In this document: positions 1 through 12,048 of the stretch, in pieces | Numbering within the stretch: the stretch's first letter is position 1 | How the letters are laid out: each line of letters begins with the position of its first letter | Assembly (NCBI GenBank): GCA_036925085.1 | Contig: JAUPFP010000095.1 | Coordinates: 188,501 to 252,500 of the forward strand | Direction of reading: 5' to 3' | Length of the DNA: 64,000 nucleotides | From: Brachycybe producta | Lineage: Eukaryota > Arthropoda > Diplopoda > Playtdesmida > Andrognathidae | The notes under the pieces: model-generated | What the model was told of the DNA's origin: nothing | The model's database searches: none | What the model saw: only the letters and a program-made list of their open reading frames with translations | Position numbers and translations under genes: made by a program

Positions 1-442
1 ATCCATTTTTTTGTTTCGTTTTTTTTTTTTTTAAATTGATTTTAAAAAAGTAAAGATATTACAAAATGAAGATTCCATTTTTGTCTGGGTTAAATTTACC
101 ATTTGTGAAACAATCGCCCCACTTTTTTTTTGAAATTTTTTGGGTAAAATTATTCAATGGAGAATTTCTCATTTCTGTTTTATGTCGTTCCTCTTGTGGT
201 TCACATTCCGCGTTACAGCAAACAACAATTTCGCCCCCCTTTTTCTGCCTATTTTCAGCCAGATAAATAGGAAGAAATAATTTACTCGAGAGATGGATCA
301 CATAGGCAGAAAAAGAAGTAGAAAATAGAAATAAAAAATCAGAGGTGAAGTGTTTCTTATTAATGTGTGAACCCTTGAACGCGAAGGGAAGTAGAAATAT
401 AGCGGAAACTTTTTTTTTTCTGGTTTGGGGAAAAAATCACAT
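1..442. other. 5' flank or intron of the zinc-finger gene
   Basis: AT-rich sequence with homopolymer T runs. No exon, promoter or known repeat could be supported. It may be 5' UTR or an upstream intron of the zinc-finger gene. Confidence 0.4.
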
Positions 443-3347
443 ATGCTGAAAAAACCATCAGAAAATAGAAAATGTGTGTTCTGTTGTACTCAAAAGATTA
501 TTGGCGCTTCAGGTAAATGCTTTACAAAGTGAAATTCAATGTGATTTTATTCAGCATGTGTAATTCGTCCCATATTTATTTTTATTTTCTGCTTTTTTTT
601 CATTAATGTGGGATCCAATCCTTAACGGTATTTTTAAGTTCTTGTCTTTGAAAAGATTCTTTTTAAACGCAATTTGAAAGTGAATAAAATCTAATTAATA
701 AATATTAATATACTTTGAATTTTTTATTTTAGAATTTAATTATTTTAGTTTCAAATTAGATAAATTATTTTTTTTCATTGGAACATTCGAAACTGATCTG
801 TTGACTTATCATTTAGGTTCGTAAATTAATTATAAATATGTTTTTTCTCTCAAAAATGTAGGTACTCCGGATGTTTTGATTTGTGGTAACTGCAAAGATA
901 GTTTTACTAACATTCAGAAGCTCGTCGAGCACAAGAAGACAAAATGCCGACTCCGTTACACTTGTCAGTGTCAGGGGAAATCGAGTCGCAAGAGCCGTGG
1001 AGGAGACAACGGCAGCGACGGTAAAAATGAACCATTTGTCAATTATTTTTTCGCAACGGTTATCAGTATTTTCAGACTTTGTTTCAATGTTAAGTTTTTT
1101 TGTTTTTGTTTAGGAAATGAACCGTCTTCGTTTAAGTGCGCCACTTGCAAAGAGAAGTTTTTCTCAGCTTGGGACATGGTTCACCACGTTCAAATGGCGC
1201 ACGATATGGCAATCTACGAATTGTCCGGTGATTCCGGAAGCAGTGACGAAGGTGGAAACCATCATTCGAATAACGTCAAAGAAGACGAAGATGAAATTGA
1301 CGATGACGATCAAGTCGAAGACGGAACTCAAGATGGAGTGAGGCTTTGAGTTGTTACTTTTTTTTATTTTAATACCGAATCAGACTGAATTATTTTAATG
1401 CCATTTAAATAGGTGTGGGAAATTTGCCCTAAAGACACTTGCTGTAAAATTATATGCCCTAAGGGGATTGTTTTGTATTGAAAATATTGCCCTAAAGGGA
1501 CATTTGCCCTAACACTATTTGCCATAAACCCATTTTCATTAAAGAGAGGGTTGTCTAAATTTGTTTAGTGCTCTTTAGGGCAATCATTTTTTATGGGGGG
1601 AATTGTCAATAGGACGAATGTTAAACAGATATTTTAACATTTTAGAAGCAAATTTTAAAGTTAATTTGAAACTAAAGAATACAATTAAAAATGAAAAAAT
1701 TTAAAAGCGATTTATTTAAAATAGTAAAGTTTAAACGAAATTGTTTAATGAAGGCTTTATTTAGTGTTGTATTTCATTGTTTACTTTCTACATATTTTCT
1801 AGTCACTGCTTATAACTCTTAAGTCTCTGTAGCATTAGATGGCGCCACTAGCCCTCCTCCCATAGAAATGTACTGACACTCTTGACTCACCTTCCTTTTT
1901 TTCACGTGGCAAATTTTAAATTGCGTCATCGCTATTTCTCTACACGTGTTCTCTCTCTCTCTCTCTTCACTTATACAGGGTCCGGCAAGGAGGTATGGAA
2001 TGTTTTAAAATACTGTCACATATATATTTTTCAACGAAATGCAAATTTTATTTATTTAATAAACAGCTGAGATATTGCCATTACATGATACATAGTGAAA
2101 AATGAGAAAAAGTAATCAGGTGCGAAAAATGACGTCAGTTAGGTGGTGTCCGTTTTTGTCCAAGCACTCCTGTAGACGGCATGAGAAAGTTGTCCATACT
2201 CTTCCTAAGCATTTCACTCGGAAGCCTTCGGATTTCTTGGCTTATTGTTTCAGAAAGTGTCTCAAGAGTACGAGGTTTGTTGATGTACACTTGTGATTTT
2301 AGGCAACCCCATAAAAAGTAGTCACAAGGTGTCAGATCTGGTGACCTGGGAGGCCACTCCACATCTCCACGCAACGAAATCACGCGTCCAGGGAAAGTTT
2401 CTCTTAAAAAAGCCATTGCTGCTCTGGATGTATGGCATGTTGCCCCATCTTGTTGATACCATACATTATTGAGGTTAGTGCGTCGTCTTTTCAATTGTGG
2501 TAGTCACGCCGTCTACAGGAGTGCTTGGACAAAAACGGACACCACCTAACTGACGTCATTTTTCGCACCTGATTACTTTTTTTCATTTTTCACTATGTAT
2601 CATCTAATGGCAATATCTCAGCTGTTTATTAAATAAATAAAATTTGCATTTTGTTGAAAAATATGTGTGAGACAGTATTTTAAAACATTCCATACCTCCT
2701 TGCCGGACCCTGTGTTATTGTTCTGGGTAAGTTTGTCACGTGCTGATAATTAAGGTTGTTTTGGACGCTTTTAGAGTTAAAAGGCTGCATTCGATTTCAA
2801 CTAAATGGCTAAGAGTGTAGTTTGCCACCTATGGAGGTTGTAATGGCGCCATCTACCTTGCATGTACACAAGTATTTTTTATGGACCCTTCTTAAGCAGC
2901 TGATGATCAAACTTTTCGTAATGACTCAGCAGCGTTTCGGGAGCAACATTAAGAAAAATTTGGAAATGTTTAGAACTGAATCACATAATAGGTATTTTCA
3001 TGTTGATATATTTCAAAATAAACTTTTTAAAGAAATGGTCATTTTTAAACTGCAATTTAAAAAAAAAAGTGATTTTTAAAGATCAACATGAAATTATCCT
3101 TCGAGATTTAGTGATTGTTCTAGTTTCTAAAGCACTTTCAAGTCTTTCTCAGTGCGTGTTTCTGAAAAGCAGAGTAATTAGTCTAATGGAACTGTTTTCA
3201 TCTTAAAACTTAAATACCAAATAATAAAATGATTTAAACGATTTGTTTCTTTTTGTTTTGAAATAGTCTGGAAATGAAGAAGAGGATCAGGTTTGGTTGA
3301 ACGATGGAACTGCGGACGGTGGCGAGAGCGATCAGCAATGCAGTTAA
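443..3347 (+). CDS. BCL11/chronophage-like zinc-finger protein, short form
   Basis: Likely nuclear transcription regulator. Proposed exons are 443-512, 862-1020, 1114-1337 and 3267-3347, giving 177 aa; every junction has GT/AG and phase is kept to TAA. Residues 31-52 form a C-x2-C-x12-H-x4-C finger (C31, C34, H47, C52). Residues 85-106 form a C2H2 finger. The second finger sits in the context EPSSFKCATCKEKFFSAW, which matches what I recall of the first C2H2 finger of BCL11A/B, and the order C2HC then C2H2 is the BCL11 order. An acidic tail follows (DEDEIDDDD). BCL11 proteins normally carry further C-terminal fingers, but here a 27-codon last exon ends in a stop, so this is either a short isoform or a diverged gene. 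The first exon, starting at an ATG with an in-frame stop upstream, is the least certain part; a distal exon may exist outside the window. Confidence 0.72.
1415..1595 (+). repeat. Degenerate TTTGCCCTAAA short repeats
   Basis: The words GCCCTAA or its variants occur about five times in 130 bases (around 1424, 1455, 1490, 1507, 1528), followed by one inverted copy (TTTAGGGCAAT, about 1573). It lies in the third intron of the zinc-finger gene. Family and origin are unknown. Confidence 0.5.
1975..2713 (-). mobile_element. Mariner-type (Tc1/mariner superfamily) fold-back element
   Basis: The arms 1975-2180 and 2508-2713 are inverted copies of about 206 bp that differ at only a handful of positions. 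Both ends read ACAGGGTCCGGCAAGGAGGT. The middle carries the 3' end of a transposase gene on the minus strand. The copied arm includes the last codons of that gene, so the 5' half of a full element appears to have been replaced by an inverted copy of its 3' end. Flanking bases are TA on the left and TG on the right of the CAGGG ends, so the expected TA duplication is imperfect. The element sits in the last intron of the zinc-finger gene. Confidence 0.85.
2135..2494 (-). pseudogene. Transposase C-terminal fragment, DDE/mariner type
   Basis: An open frame of 119 codons contains the transposase signatures WYQQDGATCHTS and WPPRSPDLTPCDYFLWG. Counting residues between the second Asp (in QQD) and the Asp of PCDY gives 41, the spacing of DD41D mariners rather than the classic DD34D. 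The N-terminal DNA-binding region and the first catalytic Asp are absent, so the fragment cannot be an active enzyme. Its 3' end lies in the left arm of the fold-back element. Confidence 0.85.
2951..3150. repeat. Fold-back repeat family C, diverged copy
   Basis: Contains TTTTCATGTTGATAT...CAAAATAAACTTTTT and, inverted, GATCAACATGAAATTATCCTT...GTTCTAGTTTCTAAAGC. This is the layout of the family C inverted repeat found ten or so times in the window. It ends about 115 bases before the last exon of the zinc-finger gene. Confidence 0.6.
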
Positions 3348-6300
3348 GAGAGAGAGAGAGAGTCCACTCACTTGATATTTTCGATTTGCAAAATTGATGA
3401 CTAATTTTTAACAACAAAATTGTGAAACCGTACGTACGCATTTTGAAAAAGTACACACTTCGATGCGAATGTGAGTGAGGGTTTTATTGCAATTTGTGTA
3501 TTGAGCCTCTCTTTCTTGTTTGTGTTTTTTTTTGGCTTGACCACTTCTCTTTTTTTTTTCCAACATGGCTTCTTTTTGTTCTTATTTTTCAATGTTTCGG
3601 ACATCGATTGAAACATTTTTCAAAATTTTTATTTCGTTTTTTTTTTCTCTGCCTTTTTCGGTTTTTTTTTTTCAACTGGACGAAATCTTCTCTTGTGCCC
3701 ATTGGGGTCAGCATTTGTTACTTTACTTTTTGACATATTTCGAAAATATGTCTCTTTTGATTTTTTTTTTGTTTTTTCTTCTTCTTTTGTTGTTGAATTG
3801 AATTTTTTTAATGCAGTTAAAGGTTCTTATTTTTTTTTTTGGTTTTTTCTGGTGATTTGTGACGAAGAATTCGATCTCGAGACGAATTCTGATTTTTATG
3901 TTTTAAAGAAGGAAATTCATAATCGAGTGCGATTATAGTCTGTAAGTGACCCACTCGACTTTTGTGTAAATTATATTCTTCTTCCTTCTCTTCCTCTTCT
4001 TTTTTTGTGCATTAATGGGACATTTCAAATTGCACTACAAATATATATACATATATATAGCATATTTTGAACTACATTGTAAGCAAACAAAGAAAATTGT
4101 ATTCGCAAAGAGAGGATTTCTCTTTCTGATGAAGTTTTACGACGAAAAAAAAACAACACATGTAAAAGGTTCCTTCCGAGGTTGACAAAAGATATCAGCA
4201 AGTTTTCTTTATAGTGAATTATATTCAAGAGTAATTTTTCTTCAAAATTAATTAAGAAGCAATTTTTTTTTGGTTTAAGATTGCATCTGAATGGAAATTA
4301 TGGTAATTTTTTGATAGACAACAGTGCCATAATTACGTAGGTTATATTTGCGCCCAAGACAAGAATAAAACTAGCGCCCCTTTATCATACATGCTAGTTA
4401 TTTTGCGCCCCTGAGCTTTGCTCTAAGCAGGTGTCTCGCTTGTTTTGCCTAGTTATAAGCTTGTGGCTTCTAGAAAGTAACTTAAGTTTTTTTAACTCAT
4501 TCTTACGTCATTCGTTCGTGACAATCCCGAATGTGCCGTCTAATGAAAAACAACATTTGGGCATTAGTAAGAGGAGTTGCTCCATATGACAAACTTTAAA
4601 ATTGCCTCTTAGTTGCAACTTATAGGTTTCAGTCTGATGGCGAATGACACTGATGCTGAATTGGCTCTTGTTTAACTTAATGAGTTTTTCTTAAACTCTA
4701 CGAATGGCCAATAGATTAAACGATCACGTTCTTTTTATCTCTCTGATGTTCATTGCTGCCATTGAAACATTCTTATGGTTTTTTCTGATTGCTCGATCTG
4801 GCTGAATGACAACTGTTGCCTCATCGCGCATTTTTCCAGTACATTTGCAGTTCTGTTTGATGCCATTGTTTACGAAGAATAGATCCAGATGGTAACTGGT
4901 AAAGTTCTTTGACACGATAACATTTTTCATTTGTTTTTAACGAAAATTATAACGATAATACGTTGAATACATTGCATGCGCATGTTTTTACGTACATTTG
5001 CCAAAAAATTGTGTTAATTTTTCAAAAGTAACTTTACAATTTACAAAAATATTATTACATTCTAGATCAGTGTTTCTCTTTAGTGTGTGGTACGCGACTT
5101 TCCAACAGGTGTTACGCAGCACACAGGCTGTTTAATGACTATTTCAGGGGTGATAGCGCTGAATCACGTTTAACCATCTTATATTATTTTCATTATAAAG
5201 GCCAAATATGCCAAACATATTCATAAGTAGACTGGCCGCCAGACGACCGAGTTGCACGTGTATTTTAATTATGGAATCGTATGGTTGCTTTGCTTTGGGC
5301 GGCGGAAGAAGAGCCTTACGGCACATGCACAACATTTGGCAGTTTCTTTTCAGCTAAATTGACATGTTCTTCTCTTTGTGTCATATCTAAATACGATTTG
5401 TGCGATTCAGTTTTTGGTAAATTTATATTTTGTGTTGTTACATTGTTGTTTTGCATTATAACGACAATTTTCATCAATGAATTCATGGTGGGGTCAGGAG
5501 TGTTTTGACCATGCACGAAGTGGTGCTTGAATGCCAATGCCATAACTTTGAGAAACATTGAACATTCTAGATAATCAAATGAATAATGAGCATTAATCTA
5601 TCTTCTAATGTACTGCTTAGATTTGTTAGATAATCGACCACAATTAGATTCTTTTTTCCAAAGAAAAAATTAATAAACACTTTTTAGAAAAAAAGGCTTA
5701 AAATTGAAAACAAATGCTTTGTCGCGTTTCTGGAATAAAGCGAAATCAATAGGCGAGTCGCATAAAAACTGTCGGTGTGCTGAAACTTATTCCGAAAATC
5801 GACAATAAAGACTTCAGTTGTTCTAACAAATTGCCAAGTGTGATTCAATAAATTTGCATAAAATATATGCAAATTTTGTGTGTTGACATACTTGTACAGA
5901 AGAAGAAAAATATCTTAAGTATAATGGTATAAAATGGCATAAATTGTGATTGTTTGCGCACAGAGAGAGAGAGACTATATCGATTGGCAAAATAAAAGTT
6001 TTCATGTATAACCAGTAAAATTGCTCTTGAATATTTTATCTTTTTATATATAAATATATAAAACATAAAAAGTGAAAACAGCAATTTCAATTGAAGGAGA
6101 AAAAGAAACATTTGCGTAGAGATATTTTTTTTACGAAGTGGATTACTTGATCGAGAGAACTACGAGAGATTGTTCGATTTTTTTACAGAATTCGAAATAT
6201 TTTGCTGGAAAAACATTCCATTGCTTTCTTTTTTTTTCTCGAACATTTTCAATCCAAATATGTTTAGTTTTAGTGTGTTAGCGTAGGTTGAATGCATTAA

Positions 6301-7290
6301 TCTATAAATATCTTAAGAGGTTTCTTGTTTCTTTTATTTTAAAGGTCTTAACTTTTCTTTAGTAAGTTGTTTGCAGTGACTTTTAACATTTTTTTTTTTG
6401 TAGTTTGAAGCTTTTTTTATTATTAAATTAAGAGCTGTTTTTTTTAATGCTTTCTCTAGTAAAACTGAGTGACAAAGTTATACATTTTATGTCGCTTTTG
6501 TTGCATTTCTAGTTGAAGTAACTCGAAAATCATCCTCTGTGGTGTTTTTTTTTAAGAAAAACACAAATTTTAACTCGATTTTTATCTTATTTGTTTCTCA
6601 GATGTGTTTTTCTTAAATCTCGAGTTGGTAAAAATGGGAATTGCTGCTTTCATTTGGTTAGATTTGAATGAGAAATTTGCAAGAATTGCATTTTTTATTT
6701 CGAATGATTGCTTTTCTCGGTTATGGCGTATTTGGCTGTCAAATGCAGTGTTTCATATTTAATCACATACTCGCATATATACAGTATAGACATTGCAAAT
6801 TGAAATTTTTATGTTTTAGGAAAGATTAAAAAAAATCTTAACATTTCAAAAAAAAAAAGGCAGGTCCTCTATATCTAATATAAATATATGTATAAAATGT
6901 GGTCGAAACAGTTAACAAATGTTTCAGTATTATTTTGTCGCATATATGATTATGAATTTATGAGAAATATATTTTACAAGTTTAATAATAAGGGATCTAG
7001 TAGTAATTGTAACATCTTGCTTCTAAGAGCTCTTGTAAACTTGGCTAACATTACTCAACAACTTCTTGTACAATGTTGAAAACAGTGGTGACCACAAGAT
7101 TGTTTCATAGGGTGACAAGTGACAAAGGCTAAATTTTTAAAAAGACTACATTGGATGGAAAATAGCCTTATACCCAGGACTTGGACACACATTCATAGAC
7201 ATGTTAGGATCTGCCTACATGACAGAACGTGTCGCATAAGTGTAGTTGTGTTGTCCTTCTTCCCAGACACCTAAACGACAACCTGTCGAA
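3348..7290. other. Gene-poor T-rich stretch, probably 3' UTR plus intergenic
   Basis: No exon with recognisable protein similarity was found. The first part (3500-4000) is rich in T runs and CT tracts and may be 3' UTR of the zinc-finger gene. AATAAA occurs at about 4363 and 5672, but neither can be tied to a transcript. Apart from the short repeat at 4325-4450, I see nothing classifiable. Confidence 0.5.
4325..4450. repeat. Dispersed repeat, GCGCCCCTGAGCTTTGC type, copy 1
   Basis: The stretch TTGCGCCCCTGAGCTTTGC followed by GCAGGTGTCTCGCTTG matches a second copy near 24640-24720 (TGCGTCCCTAAGCTTTGC then GCAGGTGCCTCACTCGC). It is therefore dispersed. No tRNA-type promoter boxes or poly-A tail could be shown, so the class is unknown. 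Confidence 0.55.
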
Positions 7291-7297
7291 AGGTTAA

Positions 7298-7657
7298 ACT
7301 GCATATTTGCTTTCTGTGGCTTTAAAGCTGCTGCTTAAAGTAACAAAGGCAATACTGCATATTTTCATGAAAATCGCTACCTCTAGCCTGGTCTAGGCTA
7401 TGGCTATGGTTAGGTTTATACTCCAAACTTTGCAAGCTTTGAAGCTTCTGAAAATTAGCTCCTCAAAGCTTAGCTTGTTCATACAAACATGTTGTCTTGC
7501 AAGCTTCACAATATTTTCTAACCTTTATTAGAAAGCAAGCAAGTAGCAGTTTGCTATTTATATAAATATTAAAACGCAAATATGCAGTGCAGTAACTTGA
7601 AAAGCTACAAAAAGCAACTTAAAGCTTAGCTTTAGTCACAGAAAGCGAATATGCAGT
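7298..7657. mobile_element. Fold-back element with TTAA target duplication
   Basis: The left end ACTGCATATTTGCTTTCTGT and the right end, which reads inverted as ACTGCATATTCGCTTTCTGT, are each flanked by TTAA (7294-7297 and 7658-7661). TTAA duplications are typical of piggyBac-type insertion. Inside there are further AAGCTT-rich inverted words and no transposase. It looks like a 360-bp non-autonomous element. Confidence 0.75.
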
Positions 7658-7811
7658 TTAATTTTTTTATTTAGTTTTTTTTGTTTCGGGTTGCACGTAA
7701 ACAGGGGCGTGTTGTACTACAATTTGTTGATTAGTGTGACCCCAGCTTTAAATTTTTGAATTGAAATATTTTCTTGTCACCTTTATTAAGAGAAGAGAAA
7801 AAAAAGGTGTT

Positions 7812-7840
7812 TTACTACTACTACTACTACTACTACTACT
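7812..7840 (+). repeat. (ACT)n microsatellite
   Basis: About nine tandem ACT triplets. Confidence 0.9.
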
Positions 7841-8559
7841 CGTTTTGTTAGCACTGGTGGTTAACAATGGTTGCTATTGATTTGTGGCTGACATTATCAT
7901 TATATTGATCTTATGACAATGATTATTGATTAGTGACTTACACCAAGAGTGCATAAAGTTAGAACAGAAAAAAAAACCTTGTATACAAATGAGGTAAATT
8001 GCAGACATTTCTGATTGTAGATTGTTGAATTTGTTGTTAATATTCAACAATATTTTCTGGTCTATTTTAAGCTATTGGCTTTGTTAGGTTACTTTAGGCT
8101 AACTGCAGATTAGTTACATTGAAAGAGACCAACCACATGTTTTGTTAAGTACTTGAAAGATATCTGTTGACTTAACGGTTTTTTTTTACATTGGAGGAGG
8201 GGCATCTGAGGCTTCTTGGGCTTTTATGAACTCTTAGGACTCAATGAATGTTAAAAAAACAATGGAAAACTTGACTATTATACAATTTGTCAACTTAAGA
8301 TTACTGGCATTTTGTTAGTTTTACATTTTTTCACTTGTTTTTTAAAGTTAATTTAAATGAAATTTATTACAATTACTCATATCAAAATTGTGAGTTTGTT
8401 TTAAATAATGCCAAAAAATATAAAAATTAAAAAGTTAGTTTCATTTAAATTTTAAAAATGTGATTTAAATATAAAAAAATATTGCGATTTTGTTAAAATA
8501 AATCGGTTTTTTTTCCCAAAAGGGTTATATTTAAATGAGGTTCGTATTGCCTAATTTTT

Positions 8560-8960
8560 TTAATGAATTCATGGGCAGCATTGAATAATAAAAGGGGTAG
8601 GAATAATGGGTAATAGAATAACAACCCAATCTGCACTCCAATTATGAAGCAACATAATGCCAACGATAGGCGTTTTATATAAAAATGTTAGCCTAATGAT
8701 AATATGGCCCTTTTTGTGTTTGGCCGTTATTAGCTGTACTTGTTGGCCCACCGATAGTTGAACTTGTTAACTTATAAACTACCGATATTATGATTTTTGG
8801 GCCAACCTTAAGTGAGCCATTGTTAGGTCATATGTATTTTTTCGCAACATTAGGCCAACATTAAAGGGGTCAAAAGGTTGTGGTCCCAACTGCTAACATA
8901 AATTTTTACTTTTGGCGAACATGTTGTACTACTTGGGAAGATGCTCGTGTCTAACCTATT
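8560..8960. other. Unclassified sequence with repeated GGCCAAC words
   Basis: The words GGGCCAACCTTAAG, AGGCCAACATTAAAGG and TTGGCCCACCGATAG recur in direct and inverted orientation, suggesting an old transposable element. No ends were found. Confidence 0.3.
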
Positions 8961-9147
8961 CTATGCCCCAACAATCAGACAGAACAGTCGCAAAGAGTGA
9001 TATAGTGATATTCTCCCAGTAAACTGAAATTGATAAATGATACTAGTTAAAAGATAATATCTGCAACATTTGGCCAAAACTTGCTCCCCGTAAGGTCCGG
9101 TGCAAATGTAATCAGCATGTGGCATGTAGTACTGAGCAAAGGTATGA

Positions 9148-9474
9148 GAGAAACCAGCAACTATTCAACAGTTCACTATTTCTCAATGCAACAAACAATG
9201 CATTTCAAGAAACAAATGTGCAAGTATTGTAGAAGGTTGCATTGAATTCTGGGAGTGTTTTGAGAGATGTCCTAATGTAGCAAGACATCAAGAGATAGTT
9301 GTGGCCTCCGCTGAGGCTCAGTTTAGGCTGTCTCAAGCAACGCGCTTACTTGCAGGCGAATTTGCTGCTTTTTACAGCAGTGGCTGTAATACATGTAATT
9401 GTCATACTACCACCTGTTGTTGCCGTCAGTATGCTTACTATATTTGCGCCAGAGCTAGTGAACATTTGCAATAG
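9148..9474 (+). other. Unassigned cysteine-rich open frame (possible exon)
   Basis: The frame is open for 108 codons between a TGA and a TAG, with no ATG near its start. Its translation is rich in cysteine (CIEFWECFERC, CNTCNCHTTTCCC) with a helix-like middle (AEAQFRLSQATRLLAGEF). Such length without a stop is unusual for this AT-rich DNA. Possible acceptors are AACCAG|CAACT and TTCAACAG|TTCAC near 9155-9170. I do not recognise the protein and assign no function. Chance, or a relic inside a repeat, is equally possible. Confidence 0.25.
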
Positions 9475-11567
9475 AATTATAATTGTAAGTAAATTTGTAA
9501 TGTGTGAGCTCAAGGCACCCGTGAAAATCTACCTTGAGATCCTTCTGTAATTCCTGAACATTTTTTATGGGATGCGACTTTTGAGCCACTTTGTATATTT
9601 TTAAGATAGAAATTCAACTTTTAAATGTACTGAATTGAGTGACAGGTTACAGATCGGTGATTAGATCATTTGTTTTTGTGTAAGGTGTTTGTCATCGGTT
9701 CTTGCAACTGATATCTAATTATGCAAATTTTGACTTTTTTTTTTTTCTTAATTCCGTGATTCTACGAATTCACTTTCTTTCTCTCTCTCACTATTTCTTC
9801 ATGTAAAATCGATATTATATCTTAGAAATACACACATAACTATATATACATAACCATTGCTATATATACATACATATACATATTAATGGAGAAAAAAAAC
9901 AAAGCAAAAAATAATTATATTTGAAATTGTATTTTTTTTCCCTTCTCTAATAATATATATTCTTTTGAGACTTGTGCTGTCATAAAATGTATTTCCAAAA
10001 TAAAGTCTACATATGATAATAGAATTTAACCAACATTCATCTTCCTCTTAATGAACATTAGCTAGATATAATAATAGACTTTTGATGATAATTCTGTTGA
10101 TACAATAATATTATGTGCAGTTAATTCAATCAATTTGAATTATGGTATTATGTTTTTTTTTTCTTCTTCTTAGATTTTGTTTCACAGAATTGTTTTGAAA
10201 TATAAATAATACTTTCGCTTTTGCTTATGATAGGCTAGTAGCCTAATAGGATTTAGCACTTGGACGGATTTTTAAATATCATTTACTTCCTTGTTCAGAT
10301 TTTAGTTGTGCGCGATTGGTTATGAACACTTGAGGAACTTTCTTATGAGACTAAGGCCCAAGTTCAAGGATTTCAACTTGGCATTTTAACTTCAACATTA
10401 ACCTTGTGGTATAAGGTCGAATTTCATGGTTGCTTAGGAACAGGGCAGGGGAGTTGGCATTACTGGAGCTGGTTGTCAAAATTATCCCAGGAAAAAGTCA
10501 AGTAACTTTTTTTAAACTAAAATATTCACATTTTTTTCAGTAAATTTGATCGATTTTTCTCACTATTTTGCCAACAAAATAAGTCATTTTACTTCTTCTA
10601 CTGAAATGCCCTGTTTCCACACTGTAAAAAGTTTCACCGGAGAAAAATTACCCTGTTCTGGTCAAATTAGCTGATGCCTTTTCATTAGTTGGACAGTATA
10701 GTAACGACACTGTAAGGAGCACAAAAGTGGCCCCACCTATTTACTATAATTAGTTTGCTTTATTATGTTAGGTCATTTGAAGTGGAAAAAAAACCTTATA
10801 GCCAAATTACTTTAATCAAACCATAAATTACTTTCTCATATACAGTATATATTTACATTGAAATGGTGTTATTTTGATATGAAGCTGTAGTTAAATCAAA
10901 CCTACATCTCATTTATGAAAAAGCTAAAAGCAGAAACTGAACAAAAGAAAAGAGAAATTTTAACAAATGCAACTAGTTGAAAAGTTAAAATTATTCAACT
11001 TTACTTTGAACCCACTTTTGAAGGAATATATTTGTGCTTTTTTTTCTAGTTTAAAACGCATTTTAAACTTCATTTTTGCCAAGTGGAAAAAGGGTCTTAA
11101 AAATATTTTCATACTCGCGTCTTTTGGGTGATTTTTGATGGGAATATCAAGTCTTTAAAACACCCTCCACCACCAAAACTGTCTTTGAGTTTCGGTTCTT
11201 ACATAGAAAAACAATGTTGAAGAATTTTCAGTAATTCTCAGGGTTTTAAGTTGATATTCAAATGCCTATAAGTCTCTTTCTTGAATTTGGGTTTAAGCTT
11301 GGTAGTTAGATGGTTATCCTCCCAGTTAATATTGCAATAAATTTACTTAATGTCTTTTTAATAGACAGAATTGGATAATTTAAAATGATCCAAAAGTAAT
11401 TTTTATTGTAGAGAGGTTTAATGAAATGAAACAACTTTTCACATTGTCCACCCAATGTTAATGAATTTATGAATAGATAAGCATGGAAATTGTTAAATAT
11501 TTAAGTTCTTTGGAGCATAAATGTTTGAAAAGGGCCAACATAAACAATGTGTTTATGCGTCAAAATT

Positions 11568-12048
11568 GAAAATCAGTCATTCTGCAAATTTACAAATCAG
11601 TTTACAAAAATCACCAGCTCTGAAAATTACTAACATTTAATTAAGACAATGTGCAAAAAAAATGCCTGAAATAAAAAGTATAAACTAGAAAATTTTACGT
11701 TAAGGAATTAGTAGATGGGATTACTCTCATAGTCTAGATTACCTAAAATGCTAGGAAATTTATACCTGCCTCATTATATAAAGAAGCGTGTGATGTCATT
11801 ATGATTGACGTAAAATTTAGCATTGTGTCATTTAGTCTGATAGGAAAGAGGTGATAACAAATATTTTCAACAATGATGTTGAACTGTTTTTTTATTACCC
11901 CTTTTTTATCAACAAAAATGAAACAATTCTAAATTTTTTGTCAATTCATATGACGTCAGAAGCTTTTTCTTATGATGAGGCAGGTAGATATACTATGAAA
12001 GTGTTAGTTTAGCTGTTGATTTGGAAATTTGCAAAATGACTGATTTTC
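11568..12048. repeat. Outer inverted repeat around MITE D copy 1
   Basis: The 24-base arms at 11568-11591 and 12025-12048 (GAAAATCAGTCATT then TGCAAATTT) are inverted with one mismatch and enclose MITE D. The MITE therefore appears to have inserted into an older palindromic element. Confidence 0.6.
11765..11984. mobile_element. Palindromic MITE family D, copy 1 (TA target)
   Basis: Ends are CCTGCCTCATTATATAAAGA and, inverted, CCTGCCTCATCATAAGAAAA, each flanked by TA. Inside are GTGATGTCAT...ATTGACG and the inverted CGTC/TGTCAAT...TGACGTC words. TA flanks suggest a Tc1/mariner-type MITE. A second copy lies at 56695-56921. Confidence 0.75.

Noticed and set aside
883-1341. Alternative frames over the zinc-finger exons
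   Set aside because: They overlap the finger-encoding frame, cross introns and show no domain.
3494-3938. Phe/Leu-rich frames resembling membrane proteins
   Set aside because: T-homopolymer DNA gives Phe/Leu codons in several frames at once; no family motif is present.
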